In this document: positions 1-8,882 of the stretch, piece by piece
Layout: each line of letters starts with the position of its first letter
Numbering within the stretch: the stretch's first letter is position 1
Assembly (NCBI GenBank): GCA_964528825.1
Contig: CAZGVB010000007.1
Coordinates: 1 to 64,000 of the forward strand
Reading direction: 5' to 3'
Source of the DNA: RGIG5612 sp964528825
GTDB lineage: Bacteria; Bacillota; Clostridia; Lachnospirales; Lachnospiraceae
DNA: 64,000 nucleotides
Translations under genes and position numbers: made by a program
The notes under the pieces: model-generated
Databases searched by the model: none
Told to the model about the DNA's origin: nothing
Seen by the model: only the letters and a program-made list of their open reading frames with translations

Positions 1-174
1 TTTTTGTGACAGCTGTATTAGATTATCACTCGCCTTAGCTTTTGTCAACAACTTTTTTAAGATTTTTCATTTTCTTTTTCGGTTGTCTCGTTTGCTCTTT
101 TTCGGTGAGCGACGTTTAATATACATCATCCGCTCTCCTATTGCAAGTGGTTTTTTGAGACTTTTTGTTTTTTA

Positions 175-203
175 TTGTAAATATATTTCATATAAAATAA
201 AAT
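175..203 (+). promoter_or_regulatory. Candidate sigma-A promoter of the ABC-F gene
   Basis: A TTGTAA hexamer at 175-180 and TAAAAT at 198-203 are separated by 17 bp and lie 38 bp before the start codon of the ABC-F ATPase gene. The surrounding 240 bp is AT-rich and holds no credible open reading frame. Recognised by eye only. Confidence 0.45.
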
Positions 204-240
204 ACGATCTGAGCGCAAAAGTGAAAGGCACAAACATTAT

Positions 241-2262
241 ATGAAATTAATGATCAAAGGAGCTCTCGTACAGTACGGAGCCGACACCATCCTAAACAAC
301 GTTAACTTCGAGATACATGATAATGAAAAGATTGCCGTCGTCGGAAGGAACGGCAGCGGTAAGACAACACTGCTCAAACTTATATCGGGAAAAATAAAAC
401 CGGCAAATCCGGACAGCGACGAGCAGATGACATTTACACTTGCAGGAGGCACACGCATAGGCACTCTTGATCAGATAAGCTTTGAAAACACTGAAAGGAC
501 CTGCCTGGAAGAGCTTAAAAGCATTTTTGAACCTGTTTACGAGTGTGCGAGGCAAATGGAACAATTCGAAAAGGCTCTTTCAGATGCATCAGAGGCTGAC
601 CAGGAAGCACTTCTAAAAAAATATGAATCTCTCCAGCGAAGATTCAAGTCACTCGGAGGATATGATTGTGAGCTCGAAATGCAGATCATGTTTCAAAAGT
701 TCGGTTTTGATCCGGATGATATAAAAAAACCTCTGAAGAATTTTTCAGGCGGCCAGCAAACTAAGATAGCTTTTATGAAGCTGCTTTTAAGCAAGCCCGA
801 CATCCTGCTGCTTGATGAGCCGACTAACCATCTGGATCTTCCTACTATAGAATGGCTTGAAGAATATCTGAAAAAATACAAAAGTGCCGTTGTTATCGTC
901 TCTCACGACAGATCATTTTTGGATAACGTCACAAATATCACCTATGAGATAGAATACGGCCGTGTAAAGAGATACAGCGGAAGCTACAGTTCATTTGTAA
1001 AGCAGAAGCAGGCAAATTTCGAAAAGCAGGAAAAAGATTATGAGGCTCAGCAAAAGGAGATTCAAAGGCTGCAGGAATGGATCAGTAAATGGAAAAATAC
1101 TCCGACCAAGGTATCTTCTGTTCATTCCAAGGAGAAAATACTCGAGCGAATGGTGCTGATCGAGAAGCCTCATAAATTTGATACCAAGAACTTCAAGGCT
1201 TCGTTTACACCGCATATAGAAAGCTACAGCACAGTACTTAAGGCAAACGAATTGGAGATAGGTTACGATCATGTACTTGCCAAAGCGACCTTTCAGGTCA
1301 AAAAGAAGGAAAAGCTTGCGATCATCGGTGCAAATGGAAAAGGTAAGTCAACGCTTCTTAAAATAATAACTGATAAAATTCCACCGCTCGGAGGATCATT
1401 CGAATTCGGCAAAAATGTAGAATGGGGATATTTTGATCAGCAGCAGGCAATGATCATAAACGCCGACCCCGATCAAAGCATACTTGACAATTTTTGGAAC
1501 GAATACCCGAAGATAACGGCAACACAGGCAAGATCCGCCCTTGGATGCTTTCTGTTTGGCGGCGAGGATGTGGAAAAAAAGATAGGGCAGCTTTCCGGCG
1601 GCGAAAGAGTAAGGCTTTCACTATGCAAGCTCTTTTATTCAAAGCCCAATCTGCTGATATTGGATGAGCCAACCAACCATATGGACATGATCGGTAAAGA
1701 AGGGCTTGAACAGGCACTTTCCAATTTTGAAGGTACGGTGATATTTGTTTCTCATGACAGATATTTTATAGAAAAGACAGCAACCTGCATCTTGGAGTTT
1801 GAAGATGAAGAAACTGTATTTTACGAAATGGGATACAACGATTATAAAGAGGAGAAGAAAAAACGAGAACTGATAAACAATGGCTCTGCAAAAACGAGTG
1901 ATATTGCAGCTGAAAGCACAAGGAAGCATGCAGACACAAACGGCCCTGCGATAAGAACCGTGAGGGACAATAAAGAAATCACGGGAGGCAATTCTTATAT
2001 AGATGAAAAAAATCTCCTTATGAAGCGCAATCCCGGAAAATTGGAATCCAGGATAAAAAAGAAGCTTGAAAAGGCGGAGAATGAATTATATGCCTCTGAA
2101 GAAAGATTAACAGAGCTAAAGGAATCTCTTGCAGATCCGAGCGGATCATCAGATTATCAAAAGCTTATGGAAATACAGCAGGAAATTGAATCCGAAGAAG
2201 AAAAGCAGGAGGCACTGCTCACACAGATGATGCAGCTTGAAGAAGAATTGAATGATCTTTAG
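241..2262 (+). CDS. ABC-F family ATP-binding protein (ribosome-associated type)
   Basis: A 673-residue protein with two ABC ATPase domains in one chain and no membrane segments, the hallmark of ABC-F proteins, which act on the ribosome as translation or antibiotic-protection factors rather than as transporters. The first Walker A (GRNGSGKTT) is at about residue 35 and its signature FSGGQ near 168. The second Walker A (GANGKGKST) is near 363 and its LSGGE signature near 451. Both Walker B motifs keep the catalytic Glu (DEPTNH). A charged interdomain linker lies at about 235-320, and the last 70 residues are a Lys/Glu-rich coiled coil as in Uup-type members. The specific subfamily cannot be named by eye. 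A weak GAAAGG site precedes the ATG. It is followed by a partial copy of the dispersed repeat. Confidence 0.93.
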   Translation: MKLMIKGALVQYGADTILNNVNFEIHDNEKIAVVGRNGSGKTTLLKLISGKIKPANPDSDEQMTFTLAGGTRIGTLDQISFENTERTCLEELKSIFEPVYECARQMEQFEKALSDASEADQEALLKKYESLQRRFKSLGGYDCELEMQIMFQKFGFDPDDIKKPLKNFSGGQQTKIAFMKLLLSKPDILLLDEPTNHLDLPTIEWLEEYLKKYKSAVVIVSHDRSFLDNVTNITYEIEYGRVKRYSGSYSSFVKQKQANFEKQEKDYEAQQKEIQRLQEWISKWKNTPTKVSSVHSKEKILERMVLIEKPHKFDTKNFKASFTPHIESYSTVLKANELEIGYDHVLAKATFQVKKKEKLAIIGANGKGKSTLLKIITDKIPPLGGSFEFGKNVEWGYFDQQQAMIINADPDQSILDNFWNEYPKITATQARSALGCFLFGGEDVEKKIGQLSGGERVRLSLCKLFYSKPNLLILDEPTNHMDMIGKEGLEQALSNFEGTVIFVSHDRYFIEKTATCILEFEDEETVFYEMGYNDYKEEKKKRELINNGSAKTSDIAAESTRKHADTNGPAIRTVRDNKEITGGNSYIDEKNLLMKRNPGKLESRIKKKLEKAENELYASEERLTELKESLADPSGSSDYQKLMEIQQEIESEEEKQEALLTQMMQLEEELNDL

Positions 2263-2300
2263 GAGCGAGGCTTTAGCAGGGGCGAGCTCACTTGCAGTGA
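2263..2300 (+). repeat. Partial copy (E) of the dispersed intergenic repeat
   Basis: Starting right behind the ABC-F stop codon, this 38-bp stretch matches the right part of repeat copy D (34571-34609) at roughly 30 of 38 positions by eye. It ends in the same GCAGTGAC terminus. The end lies 20 bp before the -35 hexamer of the asnA promoter candidate. Confidence 0.5.
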
Positions 2301-2320
2301 CTTATATATACAACATCATA

Positions 2321-2350
2321 TTTACAAAAGATGCTTCTTTTTGATATAAT
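2321..2350 (+). promoter_or_regulatory. Candidate promoter and leader hairpins of asnA
   Basis: TTTACA (2321-2326) and a consensus TATAAT (2345-2350) are spaced 18 bp apart, with a TG one base before the -10 box. A small hairpin (AATCC-TTC-GGATT) overlaps the start of the transcript. Downstream, GTCGG and CCGAC segments (about 2371-2411) could pair in the 5' leader. I do not recognise a T-box or a known riboswitch here. Confidence 0.5.
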
Positions 2351-2437
2351 CCTTCGGATTAGGTTATATGGTCGGATATATAAGGGTCACGATATCCAAA
2401 ATAGGCCGACACTTAGATTTATTATGGAGAAAATGAT

Positions 2438-3448
2438 ATGAACAATGTGATCATACCGGACGGATATAAGGCTCCTCTTGATGCGTATGATATGCAAAGA
2501 GCCATTGTATGCGTAAAGGAGACCTTTCAGCGAGAGCTGTCACATGCCCTGAATCTAAAAAGAGTTTCCGCTCCGCTGTTTGTATTGCGTTCGTCGGGTC
2601 TGAATGACAATCTTAATGGATATGAAAGACCGGTGTCATTCGATATTCCCGTCGTAAAAGGTGATGCCCAGGTGGTTCATTCTCTTGCAAAATGGAAAAG
2701 ACTCGCGTTAAAGCAATACGGATTCAAGACCGGGGACGGACTTTATGCCGATATGAATGCCATAAGGCGTGACGAGGCAGTGCTTGACAACCTTCACTCT
2801 ATTTATGTGGATCAATGGGACTGGGAAAAGATCATTACCAAAGAAAATCGCAACCTTGATTTTCTCAAGATGGTTGTCAGGAGTATCGTAAGAGCAATCT
2901 GTGATACATCTGATATTGTAAATACCTGCTATCCGCAGGTAAATACTCACCTTGACAGAGACGTGTCCTTTATCACATCGCAGGAACTGGAGGATATGTA
3001 TCCGTCTCTTACAAGCAAGGAAAGAGAAAATGCATATGTGCGTGAACATAAGAGCGCATGCATCATGCAGATAGGAGGCGAGCTGAGATCCGGCAAGCCT
3101 CATGACGGCAGAGCGCCGGATTATGATGATTGGGATCTCAACTGTGATATCTTCTTCTGGAATGATACATTGCAATGTGCCATGGAAATCTCCTCTATGG
3201 GAATCAGAGTGGATGCCGATTCATTGAAAAGCCAGCTTGAAAAAGCGGGATGTACAGACAGACTTGAACTGCCCTTCCATAAGATGCTCATGAATGGCGA
3301 GCTGCCTCTTACTATCGGAGGCGGTATAGGTCAATCCCGCCTGTGCATGCTCATAATGGGATGTGCTCATATAGGTGAGGTACAGGTAAGTGTATGGGAT
3401 GCAGACACGAACAGGCTCTGCAGCGAGGCCGGTATTCATCTGCTGTAA
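2438..3448 (+). CDS. asnA: Aspartate-ammonia ligase (asparagine synthetase A)
   Basis: Makes asparagine from aspartate, ammonia and ATP in the cytoplasm. The enzyme is related to class II aminoacyl-tRNA synthetases. The 336-residue length fits the AsnA family. Recognisable stretches include the SSGLNDNLNGYERPVSF region near residue 52, the DMNAIRRDE segment near 105, YVDQWDWEK near 128 and the C-terminal class II-type motif GGGIGQSR near 300. The start has a GGAGAAAA ribosome site. It appears to be the first gene of a transcript that continues into the DegV gene 61 bp downstream. Ammonia-dependent asparagine synthesis suits an ammonia-rich anaerobic niche together with the GdhA of this window. 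Confidence 0.97.
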   Translation: MNNVIIPDGYKAPLDAYDMQRAIVCVKETFQRELSHALNLKRVSAPLFVLRSSGLNDNLNGYERPVSFDIPVVKGDAQVVHSLAKWKRLALKQYGFKTGDGLYADMNAIRRDEAVLDNLHSIYVDQWDWEKIITKENRNLDFLKMVVRSIVRAICDTSDIVNTCYPQVNTHLDRDVSFITSQELEDMYPSLTSKERENAYVREHKSACIMQIGGELRSGKPHDGRAPDYDDWDLNCDIFFWNDTLQCAMEISSMGIRVDADSLKSQLEKAGCTDRLELPFHKMLMNGELPLTIGGGIGQSRLCMLIMGCAHIGEVQVSVWDADTNRLCSEAGIHLL

Positions 3449-3509
3449 ACATAAAAAGAACATATATATCATTACAAAACAGATCAAACAAACCGAAAAG
3501 GAGGCTGTC

Positions 3510-4403
3510 ATGGAAAGAAAATTTATCTTATCGGCTGAATCTACCATGGACCTGCCGTATTCATATGTGCAGGAGCGCGATATCAGCGTCATCTTTTACA
3601 AATATATCATAAATGATGTCGAGTATGTCGACGATATGGGAAAAGATCCCGAATCGCTCCCAAGTTTTTATAAAAAAATTGCCGAGGGAGCATTACCGAG
3701 CACATCTCTCATAAACCAAGAAACATATAAAGAATATTTTGAAGAGCTCATCCAAAAGGGTGATATCCTTCATATCGCATTTACATCAGGTCAGTCGGCT
3801 TCGGTAGGAAATGCCATAGCTGCCGCACAGGAAATACAGGAAAAGTACCCTGAAAAGGTAATAAAAGTAATCGATTCTCTCTGCTCCTCTTCCGGATATG
3901 GACTTTTAGTGGATTATGCAGCAGACCTGGCTGACGAAGGAAAGACACTTGATGAAGTATATGACTGGGTCATGGCCAACAGGAATAAGGTTCACCATCA
4001 ATTCTTTACATCCGACATGTCACATTTTAAGAGAACAGGACGTGTATCAGGGCCTACCGCTGCTATCGCTACCATACTTAATATCTGCCCTATTATGCGC
4101 CTTGATGATAAGGGACGCATCATTGCATATGATAAGGTGCGCGGCAAAAAGAAAGTGATCGCAGAGACAATAAAGGAAGTTCTTAAGCATGCCGACGGCG
4201 GCGCCGATTACAATAAAAAGGTCTTCATATCATCTTCAAATAGTCCTGAGGATGCTGAAATGGTAAAGACCGCCTTGGAGGATGCGATCCCGAATATCAA
4301 AGGCAAGATAAAGATGTGCGATATCGGTACTATCATAGGCTCACATGCCGGCAAGGGTACAGTTGCAATATTCTTTATGGGTGACGAGAGAGCGCCCGAA
4401 TAA
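3510..4403 (+). CDS. DegV family protein (fatty-acid-binding, FakB type)
   Basis: A 297-residue DegV-domain protein. Known members bind a fatty acid and present it to the FakA kinase for incorporation into phospholipid. Typical elements are the N-terminal ILSAESTMDLP segment, TSLINQE near residue 65, FTSGQSAS near 93, MSHFKRTGRVSG near 171 and the C-terminal IGTIIGSHAGKGTVAIFF. The ATG at 3510 is preferred over upstream in-frame codons because AAAAGGAGG lies 6 bp before it. It follows asnA and is probably co-transcribed. No fakA kinase gene is present in the window. A paralogue lies at 36129-36998. Confidence 0.92.
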   Translation: MERKFILSAESTMDLPYSYVQERDISVIFYKYIINDVEYVDDMGKDPESLPSFYKKIAEGALPSTSLINQETYKEYFEELIQKGDILHIAFTSGQSASVGNAIAAAQEIQEKYPEKVIKVIDSLCSSSGYGLLVDYAADLADEGKTLDEVYDWVMANRNKVHHQFFTSDMSHFKRTGRVSGPTAAIATILNICPIMRLDDKGRIIAYDKVRGKKKVIAETIKEVLKHADGGADYNKKVFISSSNSPEDAEMVKTALEDAIPNIKGKIKMCDIGTIIGSHAGKGTVAIFFMGDERAPE

Positions 4404-4431
4404 AAGGTATGATAATTATTTTAAAATAGAG

Positions 4432-4476
4432 TTATCCATTTGCCGCATGCTGTTATATAATACACATGCGGCAAAT
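4432..4476 (+). promoter_or_regulatory. Promoter inside a 12-bp inverted repeat before the DtxR-type gene
   Basis: A perfect 12-bp inverted repeat (ATTTGCCGCATG at 4438-4449, CATGCGGCAAAT at 4465-4476) encloses a consensus TATAAT (4456-4461), with TTATCC 18 bp upstream as a possible -35. The arrangement suggests an operator that the metalloregulator downstream uses on its own promoter. The TTTGCC half-site resembles known MntR boxes. As RNA the same repeat would form a hairpin followed by a weakly U-rich stretch, so it may also end the asnA-degV transcript. Confidence 0.55.
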
Positions 4477-4508
4477 ATATTTTAACCGTAAGATCGGAGG
4501 ATTTTGAT

Positions 4509-4910
4509 ATGGAACTTCAGGAATCCGGACAGATGTATCTGGAAACCATTCTTATACTATCAAAGATAAAAAGTGATGTACGATCAATAGATATAGTTGA
4601 CTATATGGGTTTTTCCAAGCCCTCCGTCAGCAGAGCGGTAGGAAAGCTGAGATCAGAGAAATACATATCTGTCGACAATGACGGATATATAAGCCTTACC
4701 GAAAGCGGACGCGGCGTTGCCGAAAAGATTTACGGCAGACATACTATCCTGACTGATTTTTTTGTACATATAGGAGTCGATCGTCAGGTAGCCGAAAAGG
4801 ATGCCTGCCGGATCGAGCATGTGATCAGTGATGAGACCGTAAATGCTCTTATCCAATATAATGAACAACTCAAGGCGGCTGATGCTGCCGCACAGAATAC
4901 AAAGTTTTAA
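4509..4910 (+). CDS. DtxR/MntR-family metal-dependent transcriptional regulator
   Basis: A 133-residue repressor with an N-terminal winged helix (SIDIVDYMGFSKPSVSRAVGKLR as recognition region, about residues 25-50) and a DtxR-type dimerisation/metal domain. Candidate metal ligands are Glu in YLET near residue 12, His in GRHTILTDFF near 79, and the ACRIEH motif near 100. The Cys in that motif is as in the iron sensors DtxR/IdeR, whereas MntR has Glu there. The lack of a C-terminal SH3-like domain is as in MntR. Metal specificity is therefore open. A GGAGG site precedes the ATG, and an inverted repeat overlaps its promoter. No metal transporter gene is adjacent. Confidence 0.9.
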   Translation: MELQESGQMYLETILILSKIKSDVRSIDIVDYMGFSKPSVSRAVGKLRSEKYISVDNDGYISLTESGRGVAEKIYGRHTILTDFFVHIGVDRQVAEKDACRIEHVISDETVNALIQYNEQLKAADAAAQNTKF

Positions 4911-4917
4911 ATTTTTC

Positions 4918-4946
4918 TTGATTTTAACTCTGCAATCGTGTATCCT
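4918..4946 (+). promoter_or_regulatory. Promoter of tRNA-Ser
   Basis: TTGATT (4918-4923) and TATCCT (4941-4946) with exactly 17 bp between them, ending 17 bp before the mature 5' end of the tRNA. It starts 8 bp behind the regulator gene, so the tRNA is probably transcribed on its own. Confidence 0.5.
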
Positions 4947-4963
4947 AACATGCGTTGTAATTC

Positions 4964-5053
4964 GGAGAAGTACCCAAGCTGGCCGAAGGGGCTCCCCTGG
5001 AAAGGGAGTAGGTCGTTAATAGCGGCGCGAGGGTTCAAATCCCTCCTTCTCCG
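4964..5053 (+). tRNA. tRNA-Ser (anticodon GGA)
   Basis: A class II tRNA. The 7-bp acceptor stem pairs GGAGAAG (4964-4970) with CTTCTCC (5046-5052), with discriminator G at 5053. The anticodon stem CTCCC/GGGAG encloses the loop CTGGAAA with anticodon GGA at 4999-5001, reading UCC/UCU. A long variable arm follows, and the T arm has the GGTTCAAATCC loop. The CCA end is not encoded. It lies convergent to glpK, whose stop codon is at 5059. Confidence 0.97.
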
Positions 5054-5058
5054 CTTTT

Positions 5059-6543
5059 CTATATATCACTCATTGCTCTCTTAACGGCATCCTTCCAGCC
5101 GAGCCTTAATGTTTCCCTTTCCTCTTCATTCATATGCGGACTGAATATCCTATCTGATGCAATACATTTTTTTATCGCATCGATATCCTGCCAAAATCCC
5201 ACAGCAAGTCCTGCCAGATATGCAGCACCTCTTGCGGTACTTTCTACGCTTACAGGCCTATCAATACAAATATTGCTCAGATCGGACTGTCTTTGCATGA
5301 GATAGTTGTTTACACATGCGCCTCCGTCCACATGAAGGCTTTCAATACTCGTGCCGAGCTCTGATCCCATTGACCTGAGTACGTCGTCTACCTGATAACA
5401 TATCGCATCGAGTGCTGCTCTTACGATATGATATCTGTTAACACCTCTGGTAAGTCCCGTTATCACTCCTCTTGCCTGCGGATCCCAATAAGGAGCACCA
5501 AGTCCCGCAAATGCCGGCACAACATAACATCCGCAGGTATCCTCAACCTGCAATGCAAAATCCTCCGATTGCGCGGCATTACTTATTAGACCGAGCTCAT
5601 CTCGAAGCCACTGTATCACGGCGCCGCCTACAAATACAGATCCCTCTAAAGCGTATGTCGTTATTCCTTTGATATTCCATGCTACAGTTGTAACAAGACC
5701 TTTATCAGACAATACCGCCTCGTTTCCAGTATTTGATAAAAGAAAGCATCCTGTACCATATGTATTTTTTGCCTGCGCCTTAGATACGCACAAGTGTCCG
5801 AAGAGAGCCGCCTGCTGATCACCTGCCATACCGGATATCGGGACATTCTTTTTGAGGAAAGGAACAGATGTTTCGCCATATATCTCACTGTTGGACTTGA
5901 CCTGCGGCAGCATAGAGCGCGGGATATCAAGCAGCCTCAAAAGATCATCGTCCCATGAGAGTGTATGGATATTAAAGAGCATAGTCCTTGAGGCATTTGA
6001 AGGATCTGTCACATGAACCTTTCCTCCCGTAAGCTTGTATACAAGCCATGTTTCTATCGTACCGAAGAGCAGTCTGCCTTCCTTTGCAAGCTCATTTGCA
6101 CCCTCCACGTTATCCAATATCCAGCGTATCTTGGTCGCAGAAAAGTAAGGATCCAATATAAGTCCCGTCTTTTCATGTATCATATCCTTATATTTGGCAA
6201 GTCCGAGACACATGTCGGAGGTTCTGCGGCATTGCCATACGATCGCATTATATACAGGCTTTCCGGTTTCCTTATCCCAAACGACCGTCGTCTCTCTTTG
6301 ATTGGTAATGCCTATAGCGGCTATATCAGCCGGATCTATCTCAGCCTTTGTTATCGCCTCGGCAATAGTACCCGCCTGAGTTGACCAAATTTCCTCTGGA
6401 TCATGCTCTACCCAGCCCGGCTTCGGATATATCTGGGTAAATTCCTTTTGCGCCATTGATATCATCTGACCCGACTTGTCAAAGATTATGCTCCTGCTGC
6501 TCGTAGTGCCTGCATCAAGTGCAAGAATATATTGCTCGCTCAT
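5059..6543 (-). CDS. glpK: Glycerol kinase
   Basis: Phosphorylates glycerol to glycerol-3-phosphate. The 494-residue FGGY-family sequence carries the N-terminal phosphate-binding LDAGTTSSRSIIFD, the NQRET motif near residue 82, the WQCRRT segment near 103, GDQQAALFGH near 240 and the C-terminal GGACVNNYLMQ near 405. The start codon directly abuts the stop codon of the upstream alpha/beta hydrolase, so the two are translationally linked. No GlpF facilitator or glycerol-3-phosphate dehydrogenase gene is adjacent. This suggests the glycerol comes from intracellular or surface lipid or glyceride hydrolysis rather than a dedicated uptake operon. Confidence 0.97.
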   Translation of the reverse strand: MSEQYILALDAGTTSSRSIIFDKSGQMISMAQKEFTQIYPKPGWVEHDPEEIWSTQAGTIAEAITKAEIDPADIAAIGITNQRETTVVWDKETGKPVYNAIVWQCRRTSDMCLGLAKYKDMIHEKTGLILDPYFSATKIRWILDNVEGANELAKEGRLLFGTIETWLVYKLTGGKVHVTDPSNASRTMLFNIHTLSWDDDLLRLLDIPRSMLPQVKSNSEIYGETSVPFLKKNVPISGMAGDQQAALFGHLCVSKAQAKNTYGTGCFLLSNTGNEAVLSDKGLVTTVAWNIKGITTYALEGSVFVGGAVIQWLRDELGLISNAAQSEDFALQVEDTCGCYVVPAFAGLGAPYWDPQARGVITGLTRGVNRYHIVRAALDAICYQVDDVLRSMGSELGTSIESLHVDGGACVNNYLMQRQSDLSNICIDRPVSVESTARGAAYLAGLAVGFWQDIDAIKKCIASDRIFSPHMNEEERETLRLGWKDAVKRAMSDI

Positions 6544-7467
6544 TCATCTGCCCTCATTAAAAAAAGTCTCTATATCCTCATATACCTGCATATGATCCGG
6601 TTCGTTCAATATCTCATGGCGCATATTTTCATACATTTTCGTTCTGACATTTTTATATCCTGCGCGCCTCATAAAATCCGCGCTTTTTTCGAATGCCTTT
6701 TTTCCTGCCGCACATGGATCCTGTGCACCCGAAAAGAAATATATCGGCATATCCGGATTTTCCATCTTCCAATTCTTCAGATCATATGTATCCTTTGTGA
6801 TCGATATCAGATTTTTGTATCCGTTGTTAGTAAATGTATAATTGCATAAAGGATCATTATTGTATGCCTCGACGGCTGCTCTGTCGGAATTTACCCACGC
6901 ATGTCTGATATTTTCGTCCTTGAAAGGCTTTTCATAGCCTTCGACCGTAAGACCGGTAAGGAAGTCGGTCTTGCCTCTCTCTCCCCTGATCTTCTCAATG
7001 ATCCTTGCAAAAAACAATCCCAAGGACTTGCCCGGCTTATCTGACGGACTGCCTACAACTGCCAATTTGTCTATCTCACCATCATATTTTTTTGCAAAGC
7101 ATCTGACTATAAGCGATCCCATGCTGTGTCCTAAAAGATAATATGGCAACTCCGTACCGAACTTATCCTTGGTCATCTTCATAAGCTTATGAAGATCCTC
7201 TACAAGCCCCTCGGCACCACCTTCATACATATACCCAAGATCATTATCACTCTTTATGCTCTTGCCGTGTCCTCTGTGATCGCTTATAACGCATACGTAT
7301 CCTTTTCCCGCAAGAAAATTCATGAAATCAATATATCTTTCCTTATATTCACACATACCATGTGCGATCTGGACCAATGCCTTTATCTGTCCATCCGGGA
7401 TGATCGCCATAGCATCTATTTCAAGGCCGTCCGTATCGGATACAAATTTAAAATTTTTCACTTCCAT
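6544..7467 (-). CDS. Alpha/beta hydrolase, monoacylglycerol lipase-like
   Basis: A 307-residue serine hydrolase of the Hydrolase_4/lysophospholipase group, predicted cytoplasmic (no signal peptide). The nucleophile elbow GHSMGS places Ser at about residue 115. The acid is Asp250 in GAQDP and the base His284 in MRHEIL. The HGMCEY oxyanion region and DHRGHGKS near 63 are typical of monoglyceride lipases. The ATG at 7467 is chosen because an AGAGGGGAG site precedes it; an ATG nine codons earlier has no such site. It abuts glpK with no intergenic base. A lipase releasing glycerol beside a glycerol kinase suggests a short monoglyceride-salvage path. This substrate is inferred. Confidence 0.85.
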   Translation of the reverse strand: MEVKNFKFVSDTDGLEIDAMAIIPDGQIKALVQIAHGMCEYKERYIDFMNFLAGKGYVCVISDHRGHGKSIKSDNDLGYMYEGGAEGLVEDLHKLMKMTKDKFGTELPYYLLGHSMGSLIVRCFAKKYDGEIDKLAVVGSPSDKPGKSLGLFFARIIEKIRGERGKTDFLTGLTVEGYEKPFKDENIRHAWVNSDRAAVEAYNNDPLCNYTFTNNGYKNLISITKDTYDLKNWKMENPDMPIYFFSGAQDPCAAGKKAFEKSADFMRRAGYKNVRTKMYENMRHEILNEPDHMQVYEDIETFFNEGR

Positions 7468-7515
7468 TTTTGATCTTCTCCCCTCTTTGATCATTAAAGA
7501 TCAATCTGTTTTCAC

Positions 7516-8874
7516 TTAAATACGAAATCCTTCAACCATACCTGCTATCGCCTCCGGACATATGGCAGTTATCTCTATACCGTCGGCCGTATATTCTTCG
7601 GACAATACATCCGCCTTGCTGTGAAGCAGGTTTACGATATCGCCCTTTGCAAAAGGAAGCAGCAATCGCATTTTCTTTGAGTTTGCATAAACTCTTTCCA
7701 CGATAAGTTCTTTAAGCCTCTCTATGGATTTTTCATCCTTTGCGGATATCCAGATATTGTCATCATTCACCTTCGGATAGGCCGGCGTATATTCATCTAT
7801 AAGATCCGCCTTATTCATGACATATATCCTTGGTATGCCATCAGCTCCGAGTCCCCTCAAGGTATCCTCGGTAACCTTCTTATGCTGTCTGTAATGGCTG
7901 CTCGACGCATCAAGTATGACAAGTATAAGATCTGCCGTTGTCGCCTCCTCAAGTGTGGATCTGAATGCCTTTATGAGTCCGTGAGGAAGATTTTCTATAA
8001 AGCCTACGGTATCTGACAGCAGAAAATCTCTGTTGCCGGGCATCTCTATCTTCCTGATCGAGGTATCAAGAGTAGCAAAAAGCATATCCTTTTCAAATAC
8101 AAGTTTATCACCTATATCGTCTGATTGCATTTTCAGCATAGCATTCAGAATGGTTGATTTGCCTGCATTTGTATATCCGACAAGAGCGACTCTGGCAAGC
8201 CCTCCCTTGATCCTGCCGGCCCTTTGCACATTTCTTGTTCCCTTGATCTGCTCAAGTTCGCGCCTAAGCTCCGCGATCCTATGATTTATCATTCTCCTGT
8301 CAAGCTCAAGCTGGGTCTCTCCGACACCTTTATTGGCTCTGCTGCCGCCGCCTCCTCCCTGACGGCCAAGATGCTGCCACATGCCGGAAAGTCTCGGGAG
8401 CATATATTGCAGGTACGCAGATTCAACCTGCAATCTTGCCTCCTTTGTCCTCGCCCTTATCGAAAATATCTCGAGTATCAAGGTTGTACGGTCCCATACG
8501 GGTATTTTTACTTTGTTTTGAATATTTTTCAGCTGTGCAGGCGACAGATTATCCTCGAAAATACAATATTGTACATCTAATGCCGCGGCAAGCTCTGCAA
8601 GCTCTTCGAGTTTGCCGCTCCCCAGATATGTTCCTGCCTCCGGATGAGGCAGCTTTTGAGTCAGAATACCCGCGACATCTATATCGCAGGCATCAATAAG
8701 ACTCTCCATCTCTTCCATACTGTGCCTGAAATCATATTGCAATTCATATTCCGCCTGCAGATCTGACGCCGCTCTTTTTGAAGGCATATAGGCAGTTCCA
8801 TCATTTTTGCTTATTTCAATGCCAACCAATATAGCTTTTTTTCTTTCCGCCTCATTTATATTGTTATTTTCCAT
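7516..8874 (-). CDS. hflX: GTPase HflX
   Basis: Ribosome-binding GTPase that splits stalled or heat-damaged 70S ribosomes. At 452 residues it has the HflX N-terminal domain (the GSGKLEEL segment near residue 80), the glycine-rich linker GRQGGGGGSRANKGVGETQLE near 170, and a G domain with G1 GYTNAGKST, the switch II DTVGF and the NKAD specificity motif. The C-terminal domain is short and ends at residue 452. It lies 8 bp behind truA and 48 bp before the hydrolase gene, so it is probably part of a long leftward transcript beginning at the ECF genes. Confidence 0.96.
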   Translation of the reverse strand: MENNNINEAERKKAILVGIEISKNDGTAYMPSKRAASDLQAEYELQYDFRHSMEEMESLIDACDIDVAGILTQKLPHPEAGTYLGSGKLEELAELAAALDVQYCIFEDNLSPAQLKNIQNKVKIPVWDRTTLILEIFSIRARTKEARLQVESAYLQYMLPRLSGMWQHLGRQGGGGGSRANKGVGETQLELDRRMINHRIAELRRELEQIKGTRNVQRAGRIKGGLARVALVGYTNAGKSTILNAMLKMQSDDIGDKLVFEKDMLFATLDTSIRKIEMPGNRDFLLSDTVGFIENLPHGLIKAFRSTLEEATTADLILVILDASSSHYRQHKKVTEDTLRGLGADGIPRIYVMNKADLIDEYTPAYPKVNDDNIWISAKDEKSIERLKELIVERVYANSKKMRLLLPFAKGDIVNLLHSKADVLSEEYTADGIEITAICPEAIAGMVEGFRI

Positions 8875-8882
8875 ATTTTTAT

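Noticed and set aside
2263..2437. T-box leader before asnA
   Set aside because: The leader can fold but lacks the T-box core and a terminator-antiterminator pair.
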